Shown here piece after piece: positions 7,953 through 15,980 of a DNA stretch of 64,000 bases. The notes under the pieces are model-generated. The model was not told where the DNA came from. It saw only the letters and a list, made by a program, of their open reading frames with translations, and ran no database searches. The position numbers and the translations under genes are program-made. The stretch comes from Bryobacterales bacterium (lineage in GTDB: Bacteria > Acidobacteriota > Terriglobia > Bryobacterales > Bryobacteraceae). The stretch is from positions 310,001-374,000 of the forward strand of contig JADKID010000038.1 in NCBI GenBank assembly GCA_016721425.1. The letters run 5' to 3'. Within the stretch, counting starts at the first letter, position 1. Each line of letters begins with the position of its first letter.

Positions 7953-10592
7953 TCAACCTTCGTCGCGCAGCGTAGTCACGGGGTCAACATGGGCTGCCCG
8001 GCTGGCCGGAACAAAGCCGGCGAGCAGCCCGACCGCTGTCATACAGCCGAGTGCAACGGTGAACGCCACTGGATCCAGCGGAGACACCTCGAAGAGCAGG
8101 CTTTTCATCACTCGTGTCAGAGCGATAGCTCCCAGTGTTCCGAGGGCCAGTCCGGCCAGTACCAGGGTGAGCGCATTTCGAAGCACTTGGGAGACCACGT
8201 CTCGCGGCTGGGCCCCCAACGCCAGGCGGATGCCGATCTCGCGACGCTGCTGCGTGACTGCCTGGGAGAGTACTCCGTAGAGGCCGATGGCAGTCAGCAG
8301 GGCGGCAATCAGCGCAAAAGCGCCGATCAGCCAGGCGGGCCGGCGAGCGCCGGAGAGCGTTCGCTCGCGGACCTCCTGCATGGTGGCGACATCTCCGAGC
8401 GGCAGATTGCGATCGAGCTCGCGAACAGCATCGCGGAGGCCGGGGACCAGCGATGAAGGATCCGCTTGAGTGCGAACGATCAGTTTGATTTCCTGTGTGG
8501 GCACCTGGGCAAGGGGGACATACACGACGGCGGGGTCCGGCGAGCCAGGCCCGGCGACGCGTTCACTGCGGATGACGCCGGCGATCTCGACGTCTTCGGT
8601 AACTGTTCCTTTCGCGATGTAGCGGGGGGAGTAAAGGCCCACCGACTGCCCAACGGGGTTCTTCATGCCGCCGACCTCCGCGAGGCGGCTGGCCAATGCC
8701 TGGTTGATGACCATCACTCGCCGCGCTCCGAGGCGGTCCCGCTCGGTGATGTCGCGGCCAGCCAGCAAGGGTATCCCGAGGGCCCGAAAATAGCCTGGGT
8801 CCACCCGCTTGAACCGGACGTTGACAGGCTGCTGGATGCCGGCGATTTCCACGGCCTCCCCGTTGCTGATCCAACGGAGAGGGAGATGGGTGGAGAGCCC
8901 GGACTCCAGGACTCCCGGAATGGCCTTGACTCGCTCCGCAAGTCCCTGGTAGAACGCTGCGGCGCGATCCGCCGTCGGGTAGTCCCGCGCAGGCAGACTC
9001 AATGACATCGTGATGACGTTCTCGATTTTGATGCCGGTGTCCAATTGCTGGAGTTTCGACAGGCTGCGGAAGAGGAGCAGCGCGCCGCACACAAGCACCA
9101 CCGAAAGCGCGACCTCCACTGTGACAATGAAGCGCCGGAGCCTGTGATGCGAGCCGGAAGATCCCCGGCTTGCCAGGTTCAGTGAGCGCCCCAGAGACCC
9201 GGCGGAGGTCTGCAGCGCCGGTAGTGCGCTCACCACGACAGCCACTCCGAGCGCGACGGCGGCAGCGAAGGCGAAGACGCGATGATCCAGACCGATTGAT
9301 GCTGTGTAGGGAATAGACTGCGCCAGGTACGGAGTCGCGGCCTGGATCAGAAGCGACCCGACAGCCAGGCCCGCGGCTCCTCCCAACAGGCACAGCACCA
9401 GGCTTTCGGTCAGCAGCTGGGCCACCAGCCGGCCACGGGAGGCGCCGAGCGCGGCTCGAACTGCCATCTCTTTCGAACGAGCGGCGCCCCTGGCGAGCAG
9501 CAAATTCGCCACGTTCGCGCAGGTGATCAGCAGGACCAGGAAGACGGCGCCGAAAGCGACGAAGATCGAGCGTTGCAGATTGTCCCCAACCAGCAGCCGG
9601 CCCAGCGGTTCCACGACGATGGTCCAATCTTTTTTCCAGAACGGGTTGACCTCGATCATCGAGGAGCGAATAGAGATCATCTGTTCCCGGGCCTGCTCCA
9701 GACTGACACCCTTGCGAATACGCCCGTGGACGCCGAGCCAGTGGCTCTCGCGCAGATACTGGTCCGGCGTAAATATGAGAGATTTCCAAAACGCGGCGTC
9801 GTCGCGGTCGAACGGGCCGGGAGGAAGGACACCGATGATCTGATGGGCTTGGCCGTCCAGTATGATCCGGCGAGCCAGGATGTCCGGAGCGGCACCAAAA
9901 TATGCCTGCCAAGTGGCATGACTCAGCACGACCGTGGCGTCGGCGCCTGGCCGATCTTCGTTCTGCGTGAACGTTCGTCCCAGCAGCGGCGTGGTGGCGA
10001 ATACCCTGAAGTAGTCAGCGGTCACAGCCTTGCCACCGAGGCGTGTCGGCTCGCCCTGGCCCGTCAGAGTGACTGAAACGGGGACCTCCGCGGAGAGCGC
10101 CTCAAACGAAGTGCCTAGGCGGCGCCAGTCCAGGAAGTCGGGCGTAGTGGTGGAATTGGTGACCCCCGGCCGCGGCGCTTCCCACACGCGGACGATGCGT
10201 TCGGGGTCCGGGAATGGAAGCGGCTTCAACAGGACGGCATCCACGAGACTGAACATGGCCACATTGGCGCCGATGCCGAGCGCCAGAACGCCGACGACGA
10301 TGGCGCTGAGGCTGGGATCGCGCGCCAGTCCGTTGAGACCGTAGCGGAAGTCGCGCAGCAGGTTTTCCAGCCGGATCGGGCTCCGGCTTTCCCGGTGTTG
10401 TTCCTTCACTTGTTCAATCCCTCCAAACTGGCGGCGCGCCGCCCTGCGGGCTTCCTCCGGCGAGAGACCGGCCGCCAGCGCGTCGTGCTCCGCCATCTCC
10501 AGGTGAGCCTGGACCTCTGCCTCCAGATCCCGCTCCAGTGATCCCTTCTGCGCCAGGGCCAGCAGGCGGGCGAGGGCGCGACGGACGGTCAC
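7953..10592 (-). CDS. ABC transporter permease, ADOP/MacB-like
   Basis: A large inner-membrane permease of the type expanded in Acidobacteria (acidobacterial duplicated orphan permease). The N-terminal prefix domain (LERDLEAEVQAHLEM, then EEARRAARRQFGG) is followed by a first transmembrane helix and a MacB-like periplasmic domain. An FtsX-like block comes next (CANVANLLLARGAARSKEMA), then a second helix/periplasmic/FtsX unit ending in EIGIRLALGAQPRDV. No ATPase is encoded nearby, which fits the orphan label. The longest frame starts at 10727, but I choose the GTG at 10592. GGAGG lies 8 bases upstream, and this GTG overlaps the stop of the PadR gene (GTGA), giving an 879-residue product. PadR likely regulates it. 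Confidence 0.93.
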   Translation of the reverse strand: MTVRRALARLLALAQKGSLERDLEAEVQAHLEMAEHDALAAGLSPEEARRAARRQFGGIEQVKEQHRESRSPIRLENLLRDFRYGLNGLARDPSLSAIVVGVLALGIGANVAMFSLVDAVLLKPLPFPDPERIVRVWEAPRPGVTNSTTTPDFLDWRRLGTSFEALSAEVPVSVTLTGQGEPTRLGGKAVTADYFRVFATTPLLGRTFTQNEDRPGADATVVLSHATWQAYFGAAPDILARRIILDGQAHQIIGVLPPGPFDRDDAAFWKSLIFTPDQYLRESHWLGVHGRIRKGVSLEQAREQMISIRSSMIEVNPFWKKDWTIVVEPLGRLLVGDNLQRSIFVAFGAVFLVLLITCANVANLLLARGAARSKEMAVRAALGASRGRLVAQLLTESLVLCLLGGAAGLAVGSLLIQAATPYLAQSIPYTASIGLDHRVFAFAAAVALGVAVVVSALPALQTSAGSLGRSLNLASRGSSGSHHRLRRFIVTVEVALSVVLVCGALLLFRSLSKLQQLDTGIKIENVITMSLSLPARDYPTADRAAAFYQGLAERVKAIPGVLESGLSTHLPLRWISNGEAVEIAGIQQPVNVRFKRVDPGYFRALGIPLLAGRDITERDRLGARRVMVINQALASRLAEVGGMKNPVGQSVGLYSPRYIAKGTVTEDVEIAGVIRSERVAGPGSPDPAVVYVPLAQVPTQEIKLIVRTQADPSSLVPGLRDAVRELDRNLPLGDVATMQEVRERTLSGARRPAWLIGAFALIAALLTAIGLYGVLSQAVTQQRREIGIRLALGAQPRDVVSQVLRNALTLVLAGLALGTLGAIALTRVMKSLLFEVSPLDPVAFTVALGCMTAVGLLAGFVPASRAAHVDPVTTLRDEG

Positions 10593-10936
10593 GATGACGC
10601 CTCCAGGAATCGCGCCACCAGCGCAGTCGCCCGCTCCCAGTTCGCCAACTCCACCAGCAGTTGCTTTCGCCCTGACGTAGTCAGCGAGTAGAACTTCACC
10701 TTTCGGTTTGTCTCTGAAATGCCCCAATCCGTCTCGATCCAGCCTTCCTGCTGAAGGCGAATCAGAGCGGGGTAGACAGACCCTTGGCTCAACTGCATGG
10801 AATCGCCGCAGACCTGCTCAATGCGCCGCGCCAGGGCATAGCCGTGCATCCGGCCCATGGTTTCGAGCGACTTCAGGAGAAGGAGGTCCAGCGTCCCATA
10901 GGGGACCTCTGCTTTTTGTTTCGACATGTCGTCCAT
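10589..10936 (-). CDS. PadR family transcriptional regulator
   Basis: Winged-helix DNA-binding regulator. The N-terminal PadR signature is intact: GTLDLLLLKSLE, HGYALARRIE and the recognition region LSQGSVYPALIRLQQEGWI, followed by the wing with YSLTTSGRKQL. The 115-residue size corresponds to the short PadR class that pairs with ADOP permeases. Start could be the first or fourth Met (MDDM). A TTGACG box lies about 35 bases upstream of the start, with a poor -10 (GATGAT) 17 bases after it. The permease start codon overlaps this stop codon, so the regulator and its likely target are one transcript and may be autoregulated. Confidence 0.93.
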   Translation of the reverse strand: MDDMSKQKAEVPYGTLDLLLLKSLETMGRMHGYALARRIEQVCGDSMQLSQGSVYPALIRLQQEGWIETDWGISETNRKVKFYSLTTSGRKQLLVELANWERATALVARFLEASS

Positions 10937-11161
10937 CGACAGCTATCATCAGGCAGAACGGCGCCGGCGTCAAGTAAACTTCCTTGATCCGGAGCGGCAA
11001 CGAAGCGTGACCGGGTTGGGGCGAGTTTCGGTGTCTTTAACGGCGGATCTTCTCGTCGTGCTGTCGGCGTCTCGTGCGCCTGGGCCGCGTAGGAACTGAC
11101 GGCTGGGGCGGCGAGCCGATGGTTGATGAGCATGTTAGAAGCTGCGCGGTAAGCTAGGGTA

Positions 11162-11226
11162 GATACTGAAGTAGCCACTTGACAATCGCTGCCGTCTGCT
11201 CGATACTGAATCCACCACTTCAGTAT
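11162..11226. promoter_or_regulatory. Phased repeat operator upstream of the SRPBCC-ArsR operon
   Basis: The 306-base spacer 10937-11242 contains a repeated element, GATACTGAAnnnnCCACTT, at 11162-11180 and again at 11202-11220, exactly 40 bases apart. The downstream copy is fused to the inverted form: ACTTCAGTAT at 11217-11226 is the perfect reverse complement of ATACTGAAGT at 11163-11172. One copy covers the -35 box and the other the -10 and start region of the promoter described separately. This is the layout expected for a repressor operator, and the ArsR gene two positions downstream is the obvious candidate. I see nothing else in the spacer. Confidence 0.6.
11179..11207 (+). promoter_or_regulatory. 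Sigma-70-type promoter of the SRPBCC-ArsR-membrane protein operon
   Basis: A perfect -35 hexamer TTGACA (11179-11184), an ideal 17-base spacer and a 4/6 -10 hexamer GATACT (11202-11207). The start codon lies about 36 bases further on, with AAAGG at 11228-11232 serving as the ribosome site for the ATG at 11243. Both hexamers are embedded in the phased repeat, which suggests repression by promoter occlusion. Confidence 0.6.
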
Positions 11227-11242
11227 TGAAAGGATGCAACTC

Positions 11243-11716
11243 ATGGAAAAACAGGCGGTCCTTCACAATACGTTCGTCATTGAGCGCAGCTATCCGGCGG
11301 CGCCGGAGCGCGTCTTCGACGCCTTCGCGGACGCGGGCAAAAAGCGGCGCTGGTTTGGCGACGGCGAGCACCACGACATCGAGGCGTTCGAGTTGGACTT
11401 CCGGGTTGGCGGCAAGGAGTTGGCGCAGTATCGCTTCAACGCAACCACGCCGTTCCCAGGCGTTGTGCTGGCGAGCGAGGGCAGCTATCTGGACATCGTT
11501 GCGAACCGGCGCATCGTGACCGCCTCGACGATGAGTTTCGGAGGGAAGTGCATTTCGGCCACCCTGGTCACGATCGAGCTGTTGCGCACGGAGCAGGGGA
11601 CGGACCTGATCTGCACGCATCAAGGCGCGTTCTTCGAGGGCGCCGATGGCCCGCAGATGAGGGAGGCAGGATGGCGGAAGCTGCTGGACCAGTTGGCGGC
11701 GGAGTTAGCGGAGTAA
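11243..11716 (+). CDS. SRPBCC (AHSA1-like) family protein
   Basis: A 157-residue START-like ligand-binding protein of the AHSA1/CalC type. Family marks are the opening strand FVIERSYPAAPERVFDAFAD, the KRRWFGDG turn and the late segment GWRKLLDQLAAEL, the C-terminal helix. Such proteins bind hydrophobic ligands or act as small stress proteins; the ligand cannot be read from sequence. I prefer the ATG at 11243 (MEKQ) over 11234 because AAAGG then has a normal spacing. It is separated from the ArsR gene by 7 bases, a common pairing in which the ArsR protein controls the SRPBCC gene. Confidence 0.88.
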   Translation: MEKQAVLHNTFVIERSYPAAPERVFDAFADAGKKRRWFGDGEHHDIEAFELDFRVGGKELAQYRFNATTPFPGVVLASEGSYLDIVANRRIVTASTMSFGGKCISATLVTIELLRTEQGTDLICTHQGAFFEGADGPQMREAGWRKLLDQLAAELAE

Positions 11717-11723
11717 TCTGCTG

Positions 11724-12050
11724 ATGCGCCCGGCTGCGAATGTCGACAGGGTATTCCACTCGCTGGGCGATCCCATGCGGCGGGCCATTCTGGAGAGGCT
11801 GAGCGAGGGGCCGATCTCGGTTTCGCGCCTGGCCGAGCCGTTGAACATCACTTTGACGGCAGTCGTGCAGCACCTTCAGGTGCTGGAGGAAAGCGGGCTG
11901 GTGCGGACCGAGAAAACGGGGCGGGTGCGGACCTGCCAGTTCGATCCGGCCGGGCTGGCGGCGGTGGAGGAGTGGATCCGGGACCGGCGCTCGATGTGGG
12001 AACGGCGGTTGGACCGGCTGGGGGATCTGCTGGCGGAGGGCGGGGAATGA
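11724..12050 (+). CDS. ArsR family transcriptional regulator
   Basis: A 108-residue winged-helix repressor. The helix-turn-helix spans roughly residues 30-75 (SLGDPMRRAILERLSEG, LAEPLNITLTAVVQHLQVLEESGLV), followed by the wing TEKTGRVRTC. I see no CxC metal-binding motif in the recognition helix. It is therefore probably not a metal sensor but the type paired with SRPBCC proteins. Its stop overlaps the next start in an ATGA junction. It likely represses its own operon through the repeats at 11162-11226. Confidence 0.92.
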   Translation: MRPAANVDRVFHSLGDPMRRAILERLSEGPISVSRLAEPLNITLTAVVQHLQVLEESGLVRTEKTGRVRTCQFDPAGLAAVEEWIRDRRSMWERRLDRLGDLLAEGGE

Positions 12051-12379
12051 CGCTGGGTGGGGTCAAGCTGCTGCACACGGTGGTGTGGTTCTTCTTCGCT
12101 GCGTGCATCGTGGCGGTCCCCATTGCCGGAGCGCTCGGCCAGTTCCAATGGGCCGCCATCCTGAGCGGGCTGGTCTGGATCGAGTGCGCGGTCCTTGCCG
12201 TGAACCGCTGCCGTTGCCCGCTGACGGATGTGGCCGGCCGCTACACCGATGACCGGGCGGACAACTTCGATATCCATCTACCGCTGTGGCTGGCACGGCA
12301 CAACAAGACGATCTTTGGGCCTCTGTTCGTCGTGGGAGAGTTGTACGTGCTGGTGCTATGGCTCGGCTCCGCGCGGTAG
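12047..12379 (+). CDS. Small integral membrane protein
   Basis: A 110-residue protein I do not recognise. Three hydrophobic segments are visible: about residues 9-29 (VVWFFFAACIVAVPIAGAL), 35-52, and 90-107 (FGPLFVVGELYVLVLWL). After segment 2 there is a Cys-Arg-Cys-Pro-Leu-Thr motif, then a charged loop (DDRADNFDIHLP, WLARHNK). Start chosen at the ATG overlapping the ArsR stop (ATGA), so it is the third gene of the SRPBCC-ArsR operon and is probably translationally coupled. The conserved-looking CPLT and loop could form a ligand or metal site, but there is no direct evidence. Confidence 0.75.
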   Translation: MTLGGVKLLHTVVWFFFAACIVAVPIAGALGQFQWAAILSGLVWIECAVLAVNRCRCPLTDVAGRYTDDRADNFDIHLPLWLARHNKTIFGPLFVVGELYVLVLWLGSAR

Positions 12380-12386
12380 CGGCGTG

Positions 12387-14972
12387 CTAACCTTCCGCGG
12401 AGGCGGCCAGTGCGGCAACGGACTTGACGCGGCAGGCGTCGGCGAAGGCGCAGTATTTGCACCCATCGGCATCAGCCGGCTTCACGGTGATGTCGCCTTG
12501 CCGGATGCGCGCGATGGCGTCGCGGGCGGCGGCGAGGGCTTTGCCCACCCAGGCCTGCACCTCCTCTGGCTCATCGGACCCGCTCCACTTGGTGTCGTTG
12601 CGGACTCCGGCGAGGTGGAACGCGGCGGGCGTAGCGCCGTCCTGGCAGAGCGCGGCCAGGTAGAGGCCGCCCTGGATGCTGGTGCCCTCGTCGTATTTCT
12701 TAAGGCGCGCGGCGACGCTGGAGGTGAACTTGTAGTCCACCACGGCCACCTGCTTGCCATCCGGCGAGATGTCCACGCGGTCGGCGCGGCCCTTGATGAG
12801 GGCGCCATCGAGAATCAGTTCCAGTTCCTTCTCCGCGTGAGTCTCCCAGCCATCGGGGATGCGTTGATCCTGCTCGTAGAGGGCGAGGCTGCGCAGGATG
12901 AGCACGCGGGCGAGTTCTACGCGGTGGGACGGCGGGACGCGTTTGCGCTGGAGGAATCGCTCCAGCACGCGGGTAAATGCCTGCTCGAACGAGCCCATGC
13001 CGCGGTAGTGATCGGCGATGGCCTGGTGGATCAGCGAGCCTTGCGCCAGGATATCGAGCCGCTCGTGGGGCAGGGGATTGGGCTCACGCAATTTGAGTGT
13101 GTGGCTGGCGAAGAACTGGAAGGGGCACTGGAGGAAAGACTCCAGGGCGGTGGGCCGGAAGTGATCGTGTTGGGGCGGTGCGGCGGCGAGAGACGGAGGC
13201 GGGGCGGGCTGCACCGGCTGAGCCGGGCGTACTTGAATGATGCGGGGCGGGGCAGGCTTCAGCTCAAGATGATCCAGGGCGAACGTGCGCAGTGTCGGCT
13301 GGCCTTTCTCGTCGTGAGTGGGGTAGGAGAGTACGAGCTGGCGTGTGGCGCGGGTGAGGGCGAAGTCAAAGAGGAACGCCTCTTCGGCCTCGCGGTCCGT
13401 CCGCGTGGATACGGGAGTGCCGTTGTGGCGCAGATGATGGCGGATCTCTTCACTCAAGACAGGGTCCGGCGTGGCGGCACGGGGGAACTCGCCTTCCAGC
13501 AGGCCGCAGAGGAATACGACGGGCAGTTCCCACTGGCGGGCCTCGTAGACGTCGAGGAGGTGGACCGCGTCGCGGCGGTGATCGGGGAGACGGAGGGTGG
13601 CCTCTTTCAGCGCTGCCTGGGCCTCCCGCCAGAAGCCTTCGAGGAACATCGGCTGGTCGCCGAGGAGCGGCACGATCTCCTGGAGGGTTGATTCGAAGAC
13701 GCGCTGGGCTTCGGCCTGGCCGCGCCACGTACGGAGGTCCTGTGGTGTGACGATGCCGCCGATGGCGGGCGGCGGGATGAAAGCGCGCAGCGTGCAGAGC
13801 CGCGCGGCCCATTCGGCCGGCGTGGCAGTTTCAGTGGCCCAGGGAGTCAGCGCCTCCAGGGCATGAATGCGCGCGTGGAACTCGGCAGCGGCGATGCGCA
13901 GGAGTGTGCCGAGCCCCTCGGCCGGCAGCGCGGCGCGGACGAGATCGTGAAGCGGATCAATGGCCAGGGCCTTGGCGGTGAGCGCGCACTCCCACTGGCT
14001 GAGGAGCGCCTCGATGATATGGATGTAGGTGCGGACGACTGGGTGGCCGGTGAGGGGCTGTGTGAAGTAGGCGCGCACCGGGATGCCGAGCCGCGCGCAA
14101 GTGGTTTCCAGCAGCGGCGCGTAGGGCTCGGCCTTGCGCAGGACGATGCCCATCTGGCGCCACTCCAGGCCGCTGGCGCGGTGCTCCAGGATGCGGAGGG
14201 CGATGTCCTCGACCTCCCTCTGGCGCGACGTGGAGGCCACCAGGACTCGTTCGGGCGTTGTGCGGACCGGATGGAGCCGCTGCTCGCGAAAGCCCATCTG
14301 GCGCAGCGATTCCAGGCAGGGCGTGGCGCCGGGCCATTCGGGCAGCGTGATGGTGAGTCGGGTGAGGGACTTCAGAGCACGAATCAATTCCAGCTCGCCG
14401 CGGCTAAAGGAGAAGAAGCCGTCGATATAGATGTCTTCCGGCAGAGGGGGAATGTTTTCGCGGATGTGCCGGGCGGCGTCCAACATCTGCTGGGCGCGGA
14501 GGAGCAGGCCGCGACGTTTGAGCTCGGTTTCGAGATCGTCGTAGATCAGGCCGAGCGCCTGCATCGACGGACCGGAGTAAACGCCGAGGGTTCGCAGGGC
14601 GGCCCATTGCAGGGCGTCGCAGCCGGAGTTGGCGAGGTCCTCCAGCGAGTTGGCGAGCGCGGGCGCGAAGCCGGGGCTTTGCAGTAGAGTGGCGAACGGC
14701 TTGGGCTGGCGGTCTGCGAGGATCTGCCTGAGGATGAAATCGAGGTCGATGGGCGAGGCGAGCCTGGCGGCGGGGGTGAGCTCGTGAAGAAATGCCGCGA
14801 TGGTGGTGATGGAAGATGGACGGACTGGGGCGCCCTCGCGGGCGAGCTGGTTGCGCAGGTGCCCGGCCATGGTGGAGGTGGGCACCAGGAGGCGGCCTGC
14901 CGGGTGGCGGCGCAGCTCGTCGAGGATCAGTGTCGTCTTGCCGGAGCCGGGCAGTCCTAGGAGGAGACGCAT
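12387..14972 (-). CDS. AddB-like helicase-fold/PD-(D/E)XK nuclease
   Basis: An 861-residue protein of the AddB type, the exonuclease partner in double-strand-break end processing. It opens with a Walker A motif GLPGSGKTT in the first 15 residues. The C-terminal nuclease has an upstream His (LIHQAIADHY), GRADRVD near residue 725 and the VVDYKFTS catalytic core near 745. Four cysteines for an iron-sulfur clamp are present: one in LQCPFQFF (about 614) and three in CKYCAFADAC (about 838). No AddA-type helicase lies in the window. It overlaps the upstream LacI gene by 16 bases, so both come from one transcript, an odd pairing. The neighbour at 12379 is convergent, 7 bases away. Confidence 0.88.
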   Translation of the reverse strand: MRLLLGLPGSGKTTLILDELRRHPAGRLLVPTSTMAGHLRNQLAREGAPVRPSSITTIAAFLHELTPAARLASPIDLDFILRQILADRQPKPFATLLQSPGFAPALANSLEDLANSGCDALQWAALRTLGVYSGPSMQALGLIYDDLETELKRRGLLLRAQQMLDAARHIRENIPPLPEDIYIDGFFSFSRGELELIRALKSLTRLTITLPEWPGATPCLESLRQMGFREQRLHPVRTTPERVLVASTSRQREVEDIALRILEHRASGLEWRQMGIVLRKAEPYAPLLETTCARLGIPVRAYFTQPLTGHPVVRTYIHIIEALLSQWECALTAKALAIDPLHDLVRAALPAEGLGTLLRIAAAEFHARIHALEALTPWATETATPAEWAARLCTLRAFIPPPAIGGIVTPQDLRTWRGQAEAQRVFESTLQEIVPLLGDQPMFLEGFWREAQAALKEATLRLPDHRRDAVHLLDVYEARQWELPVVFLCGLLEGEFPRAATPDPVLSEEIRHHLRHNGTPVSTRTDREAEEAFLFDFALTRATRQLVLSYPTHDEKGQPTLRTFALDHLELKPAPPRIIQVRPAQPVQPAPPPSLAAAPPQHDHFRPTALESFLQCPFQFFASHTLKLREPNPLPHERLDILAQGSLIHQAIADHYRGMGSFEQAFTRVLERFLQRKRVPPSHRVELARVLILRSLALYEQDQRIPDGWETHAEKELELILDGALIKGRADRVDISPDGKQVAVVDYKFTSSVAARLKKYDEGTSIQGGLYLAALCQDGATPAAFHLAGVRNDTKWSGSDEPEEVQAWVGKALAAARDAIARIRQGDITVKPADADGCKYCAFADACRVKSVAALAASAEG

Positions 14973-15958
14973 GAGGGCTGAAGAATGGCCGCCGTGGAGC
15001 CGCGTGGCACAAAGGTTGGGGTGAGCAGGATCTCGCGTGGTTGGGGCGTACTGGTGAGGGATTCGAAGATGAGGCGGCCGATGAGGTCGCGCGGGATGTG
15101 CGAGGTGGTGAGCGGCGGGCTGATGATGTCGGCGAGCTCGATATCGTCGAAACCGGTGAGCGAGACGTCTTCGGGGACCCGCAAATTGAGCGCGCGCAGT
15201 TCGCGCATGGCGCCAGCCGCCATGAAGTCGTTGACGCAGACGATGGCGGTAGGCTGGAAACCCTCACCGAAGATGGCGCGGACGGCTTCGCGGCCGCCGC
15301 TGAAGCCATCGGCGCCGGTGGCGGTGCGGTATTCGATGGCGGGAGAGAACTGGCGCACGATCTCCAGAAAGGTCTCTTTGCGGTCCTGCAATGGGCCGAG
15401 CGTCGTGTGGTGGCCGACAAAGGCGAGGCGGCGATGGCCGAGTTCCACCAGGTGGGAAACCAGGCGCTGCATGCCGGCCCGGTAGTCGACATTGATATGA
15501 ACGAGGCCGCGCCGTGTCGATCCCACGTCGTAGACGACGATGGGCAACTCGTGGTGGGCGAGCTCGTCGAGTAAAGCCTCATCCATCTCGGAGACCACGA
15601 CGGCGAGGCCGGAAAGGCGGCGGCCGATCATCAGGCGGACGAGGGCGTGGAGACGCTCGGAGCGATAGCCGGTGTTGGTGATCAGCACTTCGTAATCGGC
15701 GTCGTGGGCGGCGGCTTCCAGGCTGCGAAAGATGTCGAGAAAGAAGGGGTTTTCGAGGTTGGAGACGATGAGGCCGATCATGCGCGAGTCGCCGCCGGCC
15801 AACGCGCGGGCGTGGAAATTGGGATAGTAGCGGAGCTCCTCGGCCGCGCGGGTGACGCGCAGGCGGGTCTCTTCGCGGACGACCCCAATGTTGTTCATCA
15901 CACGAGAAACCGTGGCGGTAGAGACCCCCGCGCGGCGGGCGACATCAGCGAGGTTCAT
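14957..15958 (-). CDS. LacI family transcriptional regulator
   Basis: A 333-residue repressor with an N-terminal LacI helix-turn-helix (MNLADVARRAGVSTATVSRVMN) and hinge helix (NFHARALAGGDSRMIGLI). A periplasmic-binding-protein-like effector domain completes the normal architecture. The effector is probably a sugar, but its identity is not visible, and no sugar operon is adjacent. It sits 22 bases after the M13 peptidase and overlaps the nuclease gene, so it appears to be the middle gene of a three-gene unit. Confidence 0.93.
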   Translation of the reverse strand: MNLADVARRAGVSTATVSRVMNNIGVVREETRLRVTRAAEELRYYPNFHARALAGGDSRMIGLIVSNLENPFFLDIFRSLEAAAHDADYEVLITNTGYRSERLHALVRLMIGRRLSGLAVVVSEMDEALLDELAHHELPIVVYDVGSTRRGLVHINVDYRAGMQRLVSHLVELGHRRLAFVGHHTTLGPLQDRKETFLEIVRQFSPAIEYRTATGADGFSGGREAVRAIFGEGFQPTAIVCVNDFMAAGAMRELRALNLRVPEDVSLTGFDDIELADIISPPLTTSHIPRDLIGRLIFESLTSTPQPREILLTPTFVPRGSTAAILQPSCVSS

Positions 15959-15980
15959 GCAAGTGCTCCGACGTGCGAGT

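Noticed and set aside
12228..13691. Plus-strand open frame of 487 codons antisense to the AddB-like gene
   Set aside because: Shadow frame; it also begins inside the small membrane protein gene in another frame.
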